DNA from: Neobacillus cucumis
GTDB taxonomy: Bacteria; Bacillota; Bacilli; Bacillales; Cytobacillaceae
Reading direction: 5' to 3'
Assembly (NCBI RefSeq): GCF_002860255.1
Contig: NZ_PGVE01000040.1
Span: 99,611 to 163,610, forward strand
Length of the DNA: 64,000 bases
Numbering within the stretch: the stretch's first letter is position 1; the number at the start of each line of letters is the position of its first letter. The position numbers and the translations under genes are program-made. Positions 7,863 through 16,148 of this stretch are shown here, piece after piece. The notes under the pieces are model-generated. The model was not told the DNA's origin. It was given only the letters and a program-made list of their open reading frames with translations, and did not search any database.

Positions 7863-10014
7863 TCAATTTATCCTCCCCCTGTAAAAAAGGTAAAACCGCC
7901 CTTACCCTCGTTCCGCCTATCTCTGATTTATCAAAAAAACATTGCCCTCCAAGTTCAGCGGTTCGTTCACGAATGGACTTCAAACCGATGCCTCCATTGA
8001 TTGACGGCCTCAACAATAAGGGCAAGCCAACTCCATTGTCACTTACCTCAATCTCCAATTCGGATTTAGAAAGGACAGAAATTCTGACCACACACTCGGT
8101 TGCCTCTGCATGTTTAACAACATTTACCAGGGCCTCTGTTATGATCCGATAGCCTGCCACTTCTACGGCTGCAGGCAAAATCGGAAGCTTAGCAGGTGCT
8201 TCCAAAGACACCTTTAACACAGCCGCCTCATCCCCATGCGAGCTGTTTGTCCCTACTGTTTTTCGTATCTCATTAATCCTCGCTTCAATCGCTCCGATCA
8301 GTCCAAATTCATCTAGCGTCGGCGGCCGTAAATCATGAACCATCGTTCGAATTTCATTTACCGTCGTCCGAATCACACCGCGCAGCTCCCCCAACAGCTT
8401 CACAGCCTTATCTGGTTGTTTATTCACATACTGCTCTGCAGCTGCTGCATTAAAGGATAATGACAGAAGTCTTGGAGCGAGTTCATCATGAAGGTTCCTT
8501 CGGATTTGCAGCCGTTCCTCTTCGCGAGCAAGCACGAGCTTCTCCCTCGACTCTTGCAAATCTTTGGCTAAAAGCTGCATCCCCAAAGTTATTTTTATAT
8601 TTTGTAAAATGACTCCGGTCTGCCTCAGTAACACATCCATCAGCCGCAAATCCTCTTGAGAAAAAGCTTCATCGCGAGAGCGGCTCGAGACCATCATCGC
8701 TCCTAGCTCCTCTCCGCCGTGAATAATGGGAAAAGAATGAATATCAAAAACTACCTCTGGTTTTCCCGCAACAGCAGCCTTTTTTTCTTCATCATTAACC
8801 CTTATAAATATCCCTACATATGGAAGCCGCAATGCTCTTCTTATCGTCCCTGCCACCTCTTGCAAGGCTTCTTCCGGTGATAATGGCTGGACCAAATGAT
8901 CGCCTAATTCTTTTAAGACTGCATACGGGTCATCATGCCTCCCTTTCATCAGACGATTCACAATCTGCTGAAGCCTTTCTTTTATCGGCGAAAAAAGAAC
9001 CGCTACAACCCCGGTTGAAAACAATGAAATAATAAAATTGTCCTTCGTCTTGAATAAACTGCCAAGATACATCACCATTCCCGCGTAAAGTAAAACGATC
9101 GTTAACGTTAAAGTCCCATAAAGAATCGTCCGGTTCACCAGCGGATCAATATCCCATAACCTGTGCCTTAAAATGGCTAACGCCAGGGTTAACGGAATAA
9201 TAGCAACGATCGCATATAGCAAGGCACTTAAATAAATATAAGAAACTGGGCTATCAGCAAACACTGGATATACAAAAAAGCCGCTAACAATTACTGAACC
9301 CAAAAGAGAAATGACTGCCCCATAGACCACCCATTTCGTTTGCTGTTTTTCAACGGAACTTGACACCTTTCGATATCGATATACTTGTGAAAAAATAGTC
9401 ATGCCAATCATCGGTAAATAGTAAAGGAGCCTGCCTGTATTTGACCAATTCAGTAAATCATAGGATGTCTCAGGAAAAAGAAAACTAACTAGTTGAACCA
9501 TACAAAAAGGGATAAACACAAGCAATGTCCAGCGCGGCACAAACCGCCCTTTTGGAAAGAGGAGCAAGAATAGAAAAAACGTCATCCTCCCTACAGCAGC
9601 AATAGCCTCAGGAATTCGTGCCAATAAAGGACTATCTTTTGACCCAATATAAACCAGCGAAGTAAACGTTGTTCCGTAAGCTACGAGAGCAACCATCGCC
9701 AAAAATCCCAGCAAATCTCGCTTACTTTTAAAAAAAATAAGAAAAGCGGCCATATAAAAAAGAAAAGAAAATGTACATTCAATGATGACAAACCATAGTG
9801 AGTAGGTATCCGGGGTTAAATGATAGACACTTAAAGCCTCTAATGTTGTTGGCGGGGCAGGAGCCAGTGTGCTGCAAGGTTTGAGCGTACAATCCGTGCG
9901 AAGTGTTTCATAATAACTGGGAATATTATTAATATAAAAAACTATCATCATGACGCAAAGTAAGGACGCCATTACTTGTACAAACAATCTACTTCGATTT
10001 GGAGCCCTATCCAA
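7840..10014 (-). CDS. Membrane sensor histidine kinase, HisKA_3 type
   Basis: A kinase of about 724 residues. The N-terminal 350 residues hold roughly eight membrane segments with an extracytoplasmic Cys-containing loop near residues 41-47. A GAF-like domain follows (about 370-475), then a coiled helix and the HisKA_3 box RRNLHDELAPRLL, with the phospho-accepting His near 509. The ATPase domain has NVVKHAEA (N box), DNGVGLP and GGIGLKSIRER. It is the partner of the response regulator whose gene overlaps its end. TTG at 10014 is preferred because GGAGG lies 9 bases upstream; the TTG at 10032 has no such site. A TATAAT-like -10 lies at about 10053-10058 on the minus strand. The signal sensed is unknown. 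Confidence 0.88.
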   Translation of the reverse strand: MDRAPNRSRLFVQVMASLLCVMMIVFYINNIPSYYETLRTDCTLKPCSTLAPAPPTTLEALSVYHLTPDTYSLWFVIIECTFSFLFYMAAFLIFFKSKRDLLGFLAMVALVAYGTTFTSLVYIGSKDSPLLARIPEAIAAVGRMTFFLFLLLFPKGRFVPRWTLLVFIPFCMVQLVSFLFPETSYDLLNWSNTGRLLYYLPMIGMTIFSQVYRYRKVSSSVEKQQTKWVVYGAVISLLGSVIVSGFFVYPVFADSPVSYIYLSALLYAIVAIIPLTLALAILRHRLWDIDPLVNRTILYGTLTLTIVLLYAGMVMYLGSLFKTKDNFIISLFSTGVVAVLFSPIKERLQQIVNRLMKGRHDDPYAVLKELGDHLVQPLSPEEALQEVAGTIRRALRLPYVGIFIRVNDEEKKAAVAGKPEVVFDIHSFPIIHGGEELGAMMVSSRSRDEAFSQEDLRLMDVLLRQTGVILQNIKITLGMQLLAKDLQESREKLVLAREEERLQIRRNLHDELAPRLLSLSFNAAAAEQYVNKQPDKAVKLLGELRGVIRTTVNEIRTMVHDLRPPTLDEFGLIGAIEARINEIRKTVGTNSSHGDEAAVLKVSLEAPAKLPILPAAVEVAGYRIITEALVNVVKHAEATECVVRISVLSKSELEIEVSDNGVGLPLLLRPSINGGIGLKSIRERTAELGGQCFFDKSEIGGTRVRAVLPFLQGEDKLNESSINR

Positions 10015-10152
10015 TAATCTCAACCTCCACAAACCCTATTTATAGGAAAATTATAACAAGGTCATTCTTACTATGTATACAATCTTTTTTTCTACAAATT
10101 GTTCCCGATTTTCCTCATAAAAGTTCCCGCTCTCTCTAGGTATAGGGTGCTC

Positions 10153-10181
10153 TCGTAACAAGGAATATCCTTTTGTTACGA
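10153..10181 (+). promoter_or_regulatory. Inverted repeat, probable operator
   Basis: TCGTAACAAGGA and TCCTTTTGTTACGA form a near-palindrome 43 bases upstream of the next membrane-protein gene. Symmetry and position suggest a repressor site. The cognate regulator is unknown. Confidence 0.45.
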
Positions 10182-10223
10182 TTAGTTTGTAAACAACAAC
10201 AAAACTTTAGGGAGATGGAAAGA

Positions 10224-10802
10224 ATGACAGTAGAAAAAACAGTTAAGTGGCTTGGATTGATTTGTATATTGGCAGGTATCGCTAGAATGGGGATGACCCC
10301 TGCAGGGCTCATTTTTGGATCAGACAGCAAACAGGAACTTGCCTTCGCATTGGCCGCCAGTATCCTAATGGGGATTAGCTCGATCAACCTCTTTTTAGCA
10401 CAAGCAAAAAAAGCAGGAGTTTTTGGATTGATTGCAGCCCTATTGCTCGCGGTTGGTAATATTATTTTAGCCGGCGGTTTTTATGGATTTTTTGCCTATG
10501 GGGAATTACCAAAGCCAGGCACCTTCGTGAATATGATAGAATCTCTTGCCTATCCAGGTTTACTTCTAGGGACATTAATCCTTATGATTGTCACCTACCG
10601 TGCGAACCTTTTTCCACGCTGGTATATTGCCATTTTTGCGCTCATGCTGCTTTCATTAGGGATTCCATTCTTAGGTGACTACTTCGCCTTCTTCTGGGGA
10701 TTAACATATGCAGCGATGGGTTACACCATCTTTACCGAAAAATACGTCAACCCTTCTGTAACAATCAAATCCAAAAAATCCAATGCGGTCATCAATGAAT
10801 AA
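10224..10802 (+). CDS. Uncharacterised membrane protein
   Basis: A 192-residue protein with about six hydrophobic segments, namely GLICILAGIARMG, the LAFALAASILMG region and four more, and a short basic tail. I chose ATG at 10224 because GGGAG lies 9 bases upstream. The open frame extends 17 codons further but without a ribosome binding site. No domain is recognised with confidence. It stands alone with its own operator-like palindrome and a strong terminator, and so seems independently regulated. Confidence 0.75.
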   Translation: MTVEKTVKWLGLICILAGIARMGMTPAGLIFGSDSKQELAFALAASILMGISSINLFLAQAKKAGVFGLIAALLLAVGNIILAGGFYGFFAYGELPKPGTFVNMIESLAYPGLLLGTLILMIVTYRANLFPRWYIAIFALMLLSLGIPFLGDYFAFFWGLTYAAMGYTIFTEKYVNPSVTIKSKKSNAVINE

Positions 10803-10809
10803 ACGATTA

Positions 10810-10838
10810 GCCCCTTTCCTAGTGATGGGGCTTTTTTA
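10810..10838 (+). terminator. Terminator of the 192-residue membrane protein
   Basis: AGCCCC ... GGGGCT followed directly by TTTTTT. Confidence 0.85.
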
Positions 10839-11447
10839 TTTATTAGGCACTGTTAAACGATAAATTAAAAACCGTTCATTAGGATTATGCTCATAAACAT
10901 ATGGCACGACCACCTCCATCTTCAATTCAAAGGCTGTATCCTGCTCTAAAAAATAAATATAATCCTCAGACGGATAATATAAAACCAGCTCGACTTCTCT
11001 TGGTGTCTCTTCCAAGGAGCGCTGAATATTGTTCACTACCCTGCGAAACACCTGGATCGAGAACGGATTAAAAAAATAAAAGCGATTATCATAACTATTG
11101 ATGCCATACTCCTCTGCCAGGCAGCAAAGAAATTGGATCTTACCCTTTCCATTCTTTTTCACATAACGCTTTTGGTTTAACAACGCCTCGTGATAAAGAT
11201 CTTCATTCATCTCTACCCCTACAACTGCTACATCATAAAAATAGTGAAGATAAAAATTCAGCCTGCCCTTCCCAGATCCAAAGTCCACAATAAAATCATC
11301 GTTATGTATTTGATAATGACGGAATAATTCCTGAAGGGCGCTGTAAGGAGTAGGTTCATAACGATGATAATGCAGAGACTTATTAAATCCCTGCTGCTCG
11401 CCCCGGGTCTTAATATTAAATAATTTATCAAAGTAATATTCTTTCAT
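10836..11447 (-). CDS. Class I SAM-dependent methyltransferase
   Basis: This 203-residue cytoplasmic protein shows SAM-binding motif I as VDFGSGKGRLNFYL (about 53-66), the acidic end of strand 2 in VVGVEMNEDL, and FYFFNPFS as the motif IV equivalent. The NPF form of motif IV occurs in several nucleic-acid and small-molecule methylases, but the substrate cannot be read from sequence. The length is ordinary for a stand-alone methylase. Its 3' end meets the terminator of the convergent gene. Confidence 0.78.
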   Translation of the reverse strand: MKEYYFDKLFNIKTRGEQQGFNKSLHYHRYEPTPYSALQELFRHYQIHNDDFIVDFGSGKGRLNFYLHYFYDVAVVGVEMNEDLYHEALLNQKRYVKKNGKGKIQFLCCLAEEYGINSYDNRFYFFNPFSIQVFRRVVNNIQRSLEETPREVELVLYYPSEDYIYFLEQDTAFELKMEVVVPYVYEHNPNERFLIYRLTVPNK

Positions 11448-11500
11448 TGCTGACTCCTATAACCTTATTTCCATTTATTTTAGCAAAGAGGACCTAAAAA

Positions 11501-11534
11501 AACCGCCTAAATTTAAAATCAATCTAAGCGGCTT
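11501..11534 (-). terminator. Terminator of the PTS gene
   Basis: On the minus strand AAGCCGCTTAGATT pairs with AATTTAGGCGGTT with few mismatches and runs into TTTTTTT. Confidence 0.85.
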
Positions 11535-11540
11535 CCCTTT

Positions 11541-12986
11541 TTATTTACCTTTGCGCAGCTTATGAACCTCATCTGCGACAAATTGAACATTCGTTCCAAT
11601 TATAACTTGGATACTTTGCGGACCAACGATGTTAATTCCTGGTACACCGGTCGATTTGATTTTCTTCTGATCGACTTTACCCATATCCTTCACTTCTAAT
11701 CGTAAGCGGGTAACACAGTTATCCACTGAAACGACATTGTCATCTCCGCCCAACCCTTCATAAATGGCAGCTGCCATTAAAGCAAATTTGCTCTCTCCTG
11801 CCGTTGTCTCTGCCACTGCCTCCTCTTCGTCTTCTTCGCGTCCAGGAGTCATTAAATTAAATTTAACAATTATATAACGGAATAAAAAGTAGTAAATAAC
11901 CGCAAAAACTAAACCTTGAACAATTAACATATATGGCTGATTAGCAATGGGAATTTTAAAACTTAGCACATAGTCAACAAGACCGGCACTAAACCCAAAT
12001 CCCGCCGTCCAGTGGAACGCTGCCGCAATCGCCAGTGAAAGGCCCGTTAAAATGGCATGCACAAGATAGAGCGCAGGTGCTAAAAACATAAAGGCAAATT
12101 CAATTGGTTCCGTCACACCTGTAAAGAAGGAGGCAAAACCTGCTGCTAACATTAAAGACGCGACTTGCTTTCTCTTTTTTGTTTTAGAGGTATGAACCAT
12201 AGCTAAAGCAGCTGCCGGCAGCCCAAACATCATAATTGGGAAGAAGCCCGCTTGGTACATTCCCGTTACGCCCTTTACCCCCTTGCTCGCCCAGAAGTTC
12301 GTAATATCGCTGATTCCAGCCACATCGAACCAAAACACGGAGTTTAACGCATGGTGTAAACCGGTTGGAATTAAAAGCCTGTTAAAGAAGCCGTAAAGTC
12401 CGGCACCAAACGCTCCTAAATCACTAATGGCTTTACCAAAAGAAACTAATGCAGTATAAATAACTGGCCATACAAAGAACAATACCCCGGATACCACCAG
12501 CATGGAAACCGCTGTCAGGATAGGTACCAGCCTTTTGCCGCTGAAGAAAGCAAAAGCATCAGGTAATTTGACGTGACTATATCGATTGTATATGACCGAA
12601 GCCACAATACCAGAAATGATACCAACAAAGGCATTTTTAATTTTCTCAAAAGAAGGATCAACCTTAGCAGGGTCAATTCCTTCCAGCAAAGCAACCGTAC
12701 CCGTTGAAAGCAGTGTGGTAACGACGAGGAAAGCAACAAGTCCACTTATTGCAGCTGAACCGTCTCTTTCTTTTGACATCCCTAAAGCCACACCAACAGC
12801 AAACAAAATCGGAATATTATCAATAATGGAGCCTCCAGCCTTAATTAAAAAGGCTGCCAGCGGACTGTCTGCCCCCCAGCCGGCTGGGTCAATCCAATAT
12901 CCGATACCCATTAGTATCGCAGCTGCCGGCAAGACCGCTACCGGTAACATCAACGAACTCCCTAATCTTTGCAGGTATTTCTTCAT
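11541..12986 (-). CDS. nagP: PTS EIICB permease, N-acetylglucosamine/glucose family
   Basis: A 481-residue phosphotransferase permease. The EIIC domain (about 1-385) starts with LQRLGSSLMLPVAVLPAAAI. It has the PTGLHHALNSVFWF and GVTEPIEFAFMFLAP motifs that bind and translocate the sugar. An EIIB domain (about 400-481) follows, with the phosphocysteine in VDNCVTRLRLEV. No EIIA domain is attached, so EIIA must come in trans. Overall similarity to NagP-type GlcNAc permeases is strong, but glucose or maltose-type specificity is not excluded. The leader upstream contains a long-armed hairpin (13022-13086). The gene symbol is tentative. Confidence 0.8.
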   Translation of the reverse strand: MKKYLQRLGSSLMLPVAVLPAAAILMGIGYWIDPAGWGADSPLAAFLIKAGGSIIDNIPILFAVGVALGMSKERDGSAAISGLVAFLVVTTLLSTGTVALLEGIDPAKVDPSFEKIKNAFVGIISGIVASVIYNRYSHVKLPDAFAFFSGKRLVPILTAVSMLVVSGVLFFVWPVIYTALVSFGKAISDLGAFGAGLYGFFNRLLIPTGLHHALNSVFWFDVAGISDITNFWASKGVKGVTGMYQAGFFPIMMFGLPAAALAMVHTSKTKKRKQVASLMLAAGFASFFTGVTEPIEFAFMFLAPALYLVHAILTGLSLAIAAAFHWTAGFGFSAGLVDYVLSFKIPIANQPYMLIVQGLVFAVIYYFLFRYIIVKFNLMTPGREEDEEEAVAETTAGESKFALMAAAIYEGLGGDDNVVSVDNCVTRLRLEVKDMGKVDQKKIKSTGVPGINIVGPQSIQVIIGTNVQFVADEVHKLRKGK

Positions 12987-13021
12987 GTTCTAACCCCCTA
13001 TTATGTTTTTCTTAAACGGCT

Positions 13022-13086
13022 GCAGCTATCTTTGAAAAAAATAAACGACGTATAAATAATTTCTATAAAACTAGTAAGATAGCTGC
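13022..13086 (-). promoter_or_regulatory. Leader hairpin of the PTS gene
   Basis: GCAGCTATCTT and AAGATAGCTGC form a perfect 11-bp stem enclosing about 43 bases, in the probable 5' untranslated region of the PTS gene. It does not match a LicT/GlcT anti-terminator target or a T-box that I recognise. Confidence 0.45.
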
Positions 13087-13152
13087 TGTATTTTTTCGTA
13101 CCACCCCCTTAAAGACCTTATCCATTACTAGTTTACTGTCTAGTCCTAACTC

Positions 13153-13180
13153 CTATTACTGTTATTAGAATATGAGTCAA
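13153..13180 (-). promoter_or_regulatory. nagP: Putative promoter of the PTS gene
   Basis: TTGACT (13180-13175) and TAATAG (13158-13153) are separated by 16 bases on the minus strand. This would give a leader of roughly 160 bases. Confidence 0.4.
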
Positions 13181-13253
13181 AATAAAAAGGCATGGAGGTA
13201 CAATAAAAGAGCCTTAACGGCCTTTCATTATGCCTTCATGCCTAAACGAAGCA

Positions 13254-14159
13254 CTAAATTCCCAGCTTAGAAAGAATCTTTTCGCAAATTTCATGGGTTT
13301 TTAGTGCATCTGAAGCTGATATCCTTGGCTGTGAGTTCGTCGCAACAGCATTTACAAAATCAGTGACCATTTGCTCGAAACCTCGTTTTTTAAGGGTAGA
13401 ATCCCAGTCACTGCCCCGTACTTCTGTAGTTTCCATTCCTTTTGAAATAACTAATTTAGAAACATTGTAAACACTGCGTTTCTCATGAGGTCCCATCACC
13501 TCAGCAATTTCTTCATTTGTTCCGTTGTCTCTATTCATGATTCCAATAGCTGCAGCCCCACTGGAAATAAACTGGACAACGACATGGTAAAGGCTATCCT
13601 CCACCATCTTCCCGCTGACAATCACATCTTCAATAGGGTTCGGAAATAAAAATCTCATCGTATCGACTACATGAATAAAATCATCATAAATGAAGGTCCG
13701 TGGTTCACCCGGTAATGAATTTCGATGCTTCTGAACAATGACCATATTTGGGTCAGCCACTTCCTTTAGCTGCTGATAGGAGGGCGCATATCTTCGATTG
13801 AACCCTGTCATTAAGATGACGCCCATCTGTTCAGCTAATGCTACCAGCCCTTTAGCACTTTCATAATGGTCCGTGATTGGCTTATCGACAAACACATGGA
13901 TTTTGTTACGAAGCAATTGCTCGACTATTTTCTCATGTGAAGCAGTCGAGGAATGAACAAACGCCCCCGTAATCCCGCTGTTGATTAGGGATTCTACTGT
14001 AAAGTGAAGATGATCAAAACGGTATTGACTTCCAATCGTCCTAAGCTTTTCTTGGTTGCGTGTAAATAAGTGAAACTCATGATCCTTCAATCTGCTGTAG
14101 ACCGGAAGATATGCCTTTTGAGCAATATCTCCAAGTCCGATTACACCAAATTTCCCCAC
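13254..14159 (-). CDS. Gfo/Idh/MocA family oxidoreductase
   Basis: A 301-residue NAD(P)-dependent dehydrogenase. The Rossmann motif GVIGLGDIAQKAYLP is at 4-18. The family motif VDKPIT near 91-96 carries the catalytic-site Lys, followed by MTGFNRRYAPSY. The C-terminal half is the usual mixed-sheet substrate domain. Members oxidise or reduce sugars and inositols, but the substrate cannot be told. It is slightly shorter than typical members of 320-350 residues. It stands between the PTS gene and a TSUP transporter without clear operon links. Confidence 0.85.
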   Translation of the reverse strand: MGKFGVIGLGDIAQKAYLPVYSRLKDHEFHLFTRNQEKLRTIGSQYRFDHLHFTVESLINSGITGAFVHSSTASHEKIVEQLLRNKIHVFVDKPITDHYESAKGLVALAEQMGVILMTGFNRRYAPSYQQLKEVADPNMVIVQKHRNSLPGEPRTFIYDDFIHVVDTMRFLFPNPIEDVIVSGKMVEDSLYHVVVQFISSGAAAIGIMNRDNGTNEEIAEVMGPHEKRSVYNVSKLVISKGMETTEVRGSDWDSTLKKRGFEQMVTDFVNAVATNSQPRISASDALKTHEICEKILSKLGI

Positions 14160-14287
14160 TATATCTCTCTCCTAAAAAGTTCATTTGTAACTTTAAGTAT
14201 ATCAATTTCCACATCGGAAGAACAAAGGACCTAGCGGCAGCGACACGATATATTTTTTTAAAGGCTAAGTTTTTATCTAATAAAAAA

Positions 14288-14311
14288 AGGACTAAGGATG
14301 CTCTTAGTCCT
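14288..14311. terminator. Terminator of TSUP gene
   Basis: AGGACTAAG ... CTTAGTCCT is a 9-bp stem flanked by A and T runs, so it can work in both directions. On the minus strand TTTTTTT follows. Confidence 0.85.
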
Positions 14312-14319
14312 GTTTTTTA

Positions 14320-15066
14320 TTAGATTAATAATCTTATCGCAGATAAAGCAGTAACCACTAAAATAATAATCCGAAATGGCTTTTCATTTATTCGCTTGAT
14401 TAAAAATGCTCCAAGAACGGCACCTACAGCAATCGCCGGAATCATCATTAGGCTAAACAACAGCGTTTTTAAATGAATATTATGCCAGACCAAAGCCTGC
14501 ATAGGTACCTTCGAAATATTGACAAGGAAGAAGAACCAAGCGGTTGTGCCTAAAAATTTATCTTTCTTAAAGCCTTTTGCTAATAAAAAAACACTGAAGA
14601 TTGGTCCCGCAGCATTACCGATCATTGAGGCAAAACCGCTAAGAATTCCTGTTAAGGCATAAAACCATTTACCCTTGGGGACTTTAGCTCCGTCCCCTTT
14701 TTTCTCCATATAAATTAAAATGATTAAGCATAAAATGACACAAATAGAGATGATCATTTTAAATTGGGCATCATTCGTATACTCACCGACGACAAGCCCT
14801 AATAATAAACCAGCAGCAACCCATGGCAATAAAGCTTTAATGTCCTTCCAGTCAGCATGGCGATTATAATAATAAATCGCAAAAATATCCCCGATAATTA
14901 ATAATGGTAAGATCATTCCGGTCGAATCTTTTCCGCCGAATATTAAGGCAATAATTGGAATGACCGGCATAGAAAAAGCACTAATTCCTGTTTTGGAAAA
15001 ACCGATCAAAACAGCTGCCACGATAATCCAAATCCACTCTGAAACGTTTAGATGAAATAAACTCAT
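14320..15066 (-). CDS. TSUP/TauE-SafE family membrane transporter
   Basis: A 248-residue polytopic protein with about eight membrane segments. The N-terminal WIIVAAVLIGFSKTGISAF and the mid-protein repeat LTGILSGFASMIGNAAGPIF show the two-fold internal repeat of the sulfite exporter TauE/SafE family. Members export sulfite, sulfoacetate or related organosulfur anions, or take up such compounds. No sulfur gene is next door, so the substrate is open. The length is normal for the family. Confidence 0.85.
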   Translation of the reverse strand: MSLFHLNVSEWIWIIVAAVLIGFSKTGISAFSMPVIPIIALIFGGKDSTGMILPLLIIGDIFAIYYYNRHADWKDIKALLPWVAAGLLLGLVVGEYTNDAQFKMIISICVILCLIILIYMEKKGDGAKVPKGKWFYALTGILSGFASMIGNAAGPIFSVFLLAKGFKKDKFLGTTAWFFFLVNISKVPMQALVWHNIHLKTLLFSLMMIPAIAVGAVLGAFLIKRINEKPFRIIILVVTALSAIRLLI

Positions 15067-15117
15067 TTTAGTATCCCCTATTTATCTAGCAAGTCTTTCA
15101 TTCCAGTCCATTGAAAA

Positions 15118-15150
15118 AAGCAGAAGAACTTTTGTTTTATTCTTCTGCTT
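15118..15150 (-). terminator. Terminator of terC-like gene
   Basis: AAGCAGAAGAA pairs with TTCTTCTGCTT (11 bp). The minus strand continues TTTTTTC. Confidence 0.85.
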
Positions 15151-15203
15151 CTATCTCCATATTGAGTTGTGATGCCTATAATGTCAATAGGGTCCAAGCG
15201 GTT

Positions 15204-15965
15204 TTAATGCGATAATTTTCCCGTCCTGTTTTTACGAATTCCATGAACAATAAATGTAATAACAAAAGCTACCACCAAGACAATAATAAAAATTTCGTTT
15301 GGAATCTCGATATCAACAAGGGTAAGCCCCATTTTTACCGCAATAAACAAAATTAAGAAATACGCAGTTGTCTCGAGCTCTGGGACCCTGTTCATTAAAC
15401 TAATAAAAAAGGTCGCCACTCCCCGCATTAAGAGAATCCCAATCATACCGCCAAGTAAGACGACCCAAACTTCATTGGAAACTGCCAGTGCAGTGAGAAT
15501 ACTATCGACAGAAAAGGCCAAATCCATTAGTTCCACACTAATAACAGTCGCCCAAAACACTCCAAAGGTTTGCATTAACCAGCCCTTAGGCTCACGTACA
15601 TCTTCCTCTTCTCCGTCTTCTTTACTTTTTAGCTTGTCCACAAAGAACTTAACGGATAGCCAGAGTAAGTAAAGCGCACCGATCAACTTAATAAACCAAA
15701 GCTTAATTAAAAACGTCCCTAGTCCGATAAAAATAAAACGGAATAAATAAGCTCCCCACAAACCGTAAACCAAAGCCTTTTTTTGCTGTTCCTTCGGCAA
15801 TGGTTTAACAAAGGCAGATAAAACCAAAGCATTATCAGCAGATAAGATACATTCTAATACTGCTAAAGATAAAATTAACCCCCACGCTTTTGGTGAGGAC
15901 AACACTTCCGCCCACATATGCCAATCAAGCATAGAGGCAAAGGTTGAGACCACATTTTCCCACAT
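15204..15965 (-). CDS. TerC family membrane protein (YkoY/YceF-like)
   Basis: A 253-residue membrane protein with about seven segments. The conserved acidic pairs of the TerC family are present as ECILSADNALV (about 38-48) and ELMDLAFSVDSILT (about 145-158). B. subtilis homologues YkoY and YceF, of the same size, take part in manganese efflux that metalates exported enzymes. I looked for the yybP-ykoY manganese riboswitch in the 180 bases upstream and saw no convincing match. The central acidic loop KSKEDGEEEDVREPKG separates the two halves. Confidence 0.85.
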   Translation of the reverse strand: MWENVVSTFASMLDWHMWAEVLSSPKAWGLILSLAVLECILSADNALVLSAFVKPLPKEQQKKALVYGLWGAYLFRFIFIGLGTFLIKLWFIKLIGALYLLWLSVKFFVDKLKSKEDGEEEDVREPKGWLMQTFGVFWATVISVELMDLAFSVDSILTALAVSNEVWVVLLGGMIGILLMRGVATFFISLMNRVPELETTAYFLILFIAVKMGLTLVDIEIPNEIFIIVLVVAFVITFIVHGIRKNRTGKLSH

Positions 15966-16114
15966 CGTTCAATTCTCCTTTTTTTAAAAGCATTTGCTGT
16001 CTACCTTTTATTTTAGCGTAAAATCATCAGTACCTTCTAGTTTTTACCTCTATATGCTCTTTACAACTCCTGCATTTATTATTCGTGCCCCAAGAAAGGG
16101 ACATTTACCCAAAA

Positions 16115-16144
16115 AGGGCCAGCCTCAAATTCGAGGCTGACCCT
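16115..16144 (-). terminator. Terminator of the tubulin-like gene
   Basis: AGGGCCAGCCTC / GAGGCTGACCCT is a 12-bp stem with one mismatch. The minus strand continues into TTTTTGG. Confidence 0.85.
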
Positions 16145-16148
16145 TTAG

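Noticed and set aside
13077..13120. T-box-like GGTGGTAC sequence in the PTS leader
   Set aside because: The match to the T-box bulge (AGGGTGGNACCGCG) is partial, there is no terminator/antiterminator pair, and the downstream gene is not an amino-acid gene.
15966..16110. yybP-ykoY manganese riboswitch before the TerC-family gene
   Set aside because: The expected conserved AGGGGAGUAG-type start and paired loops were not found.
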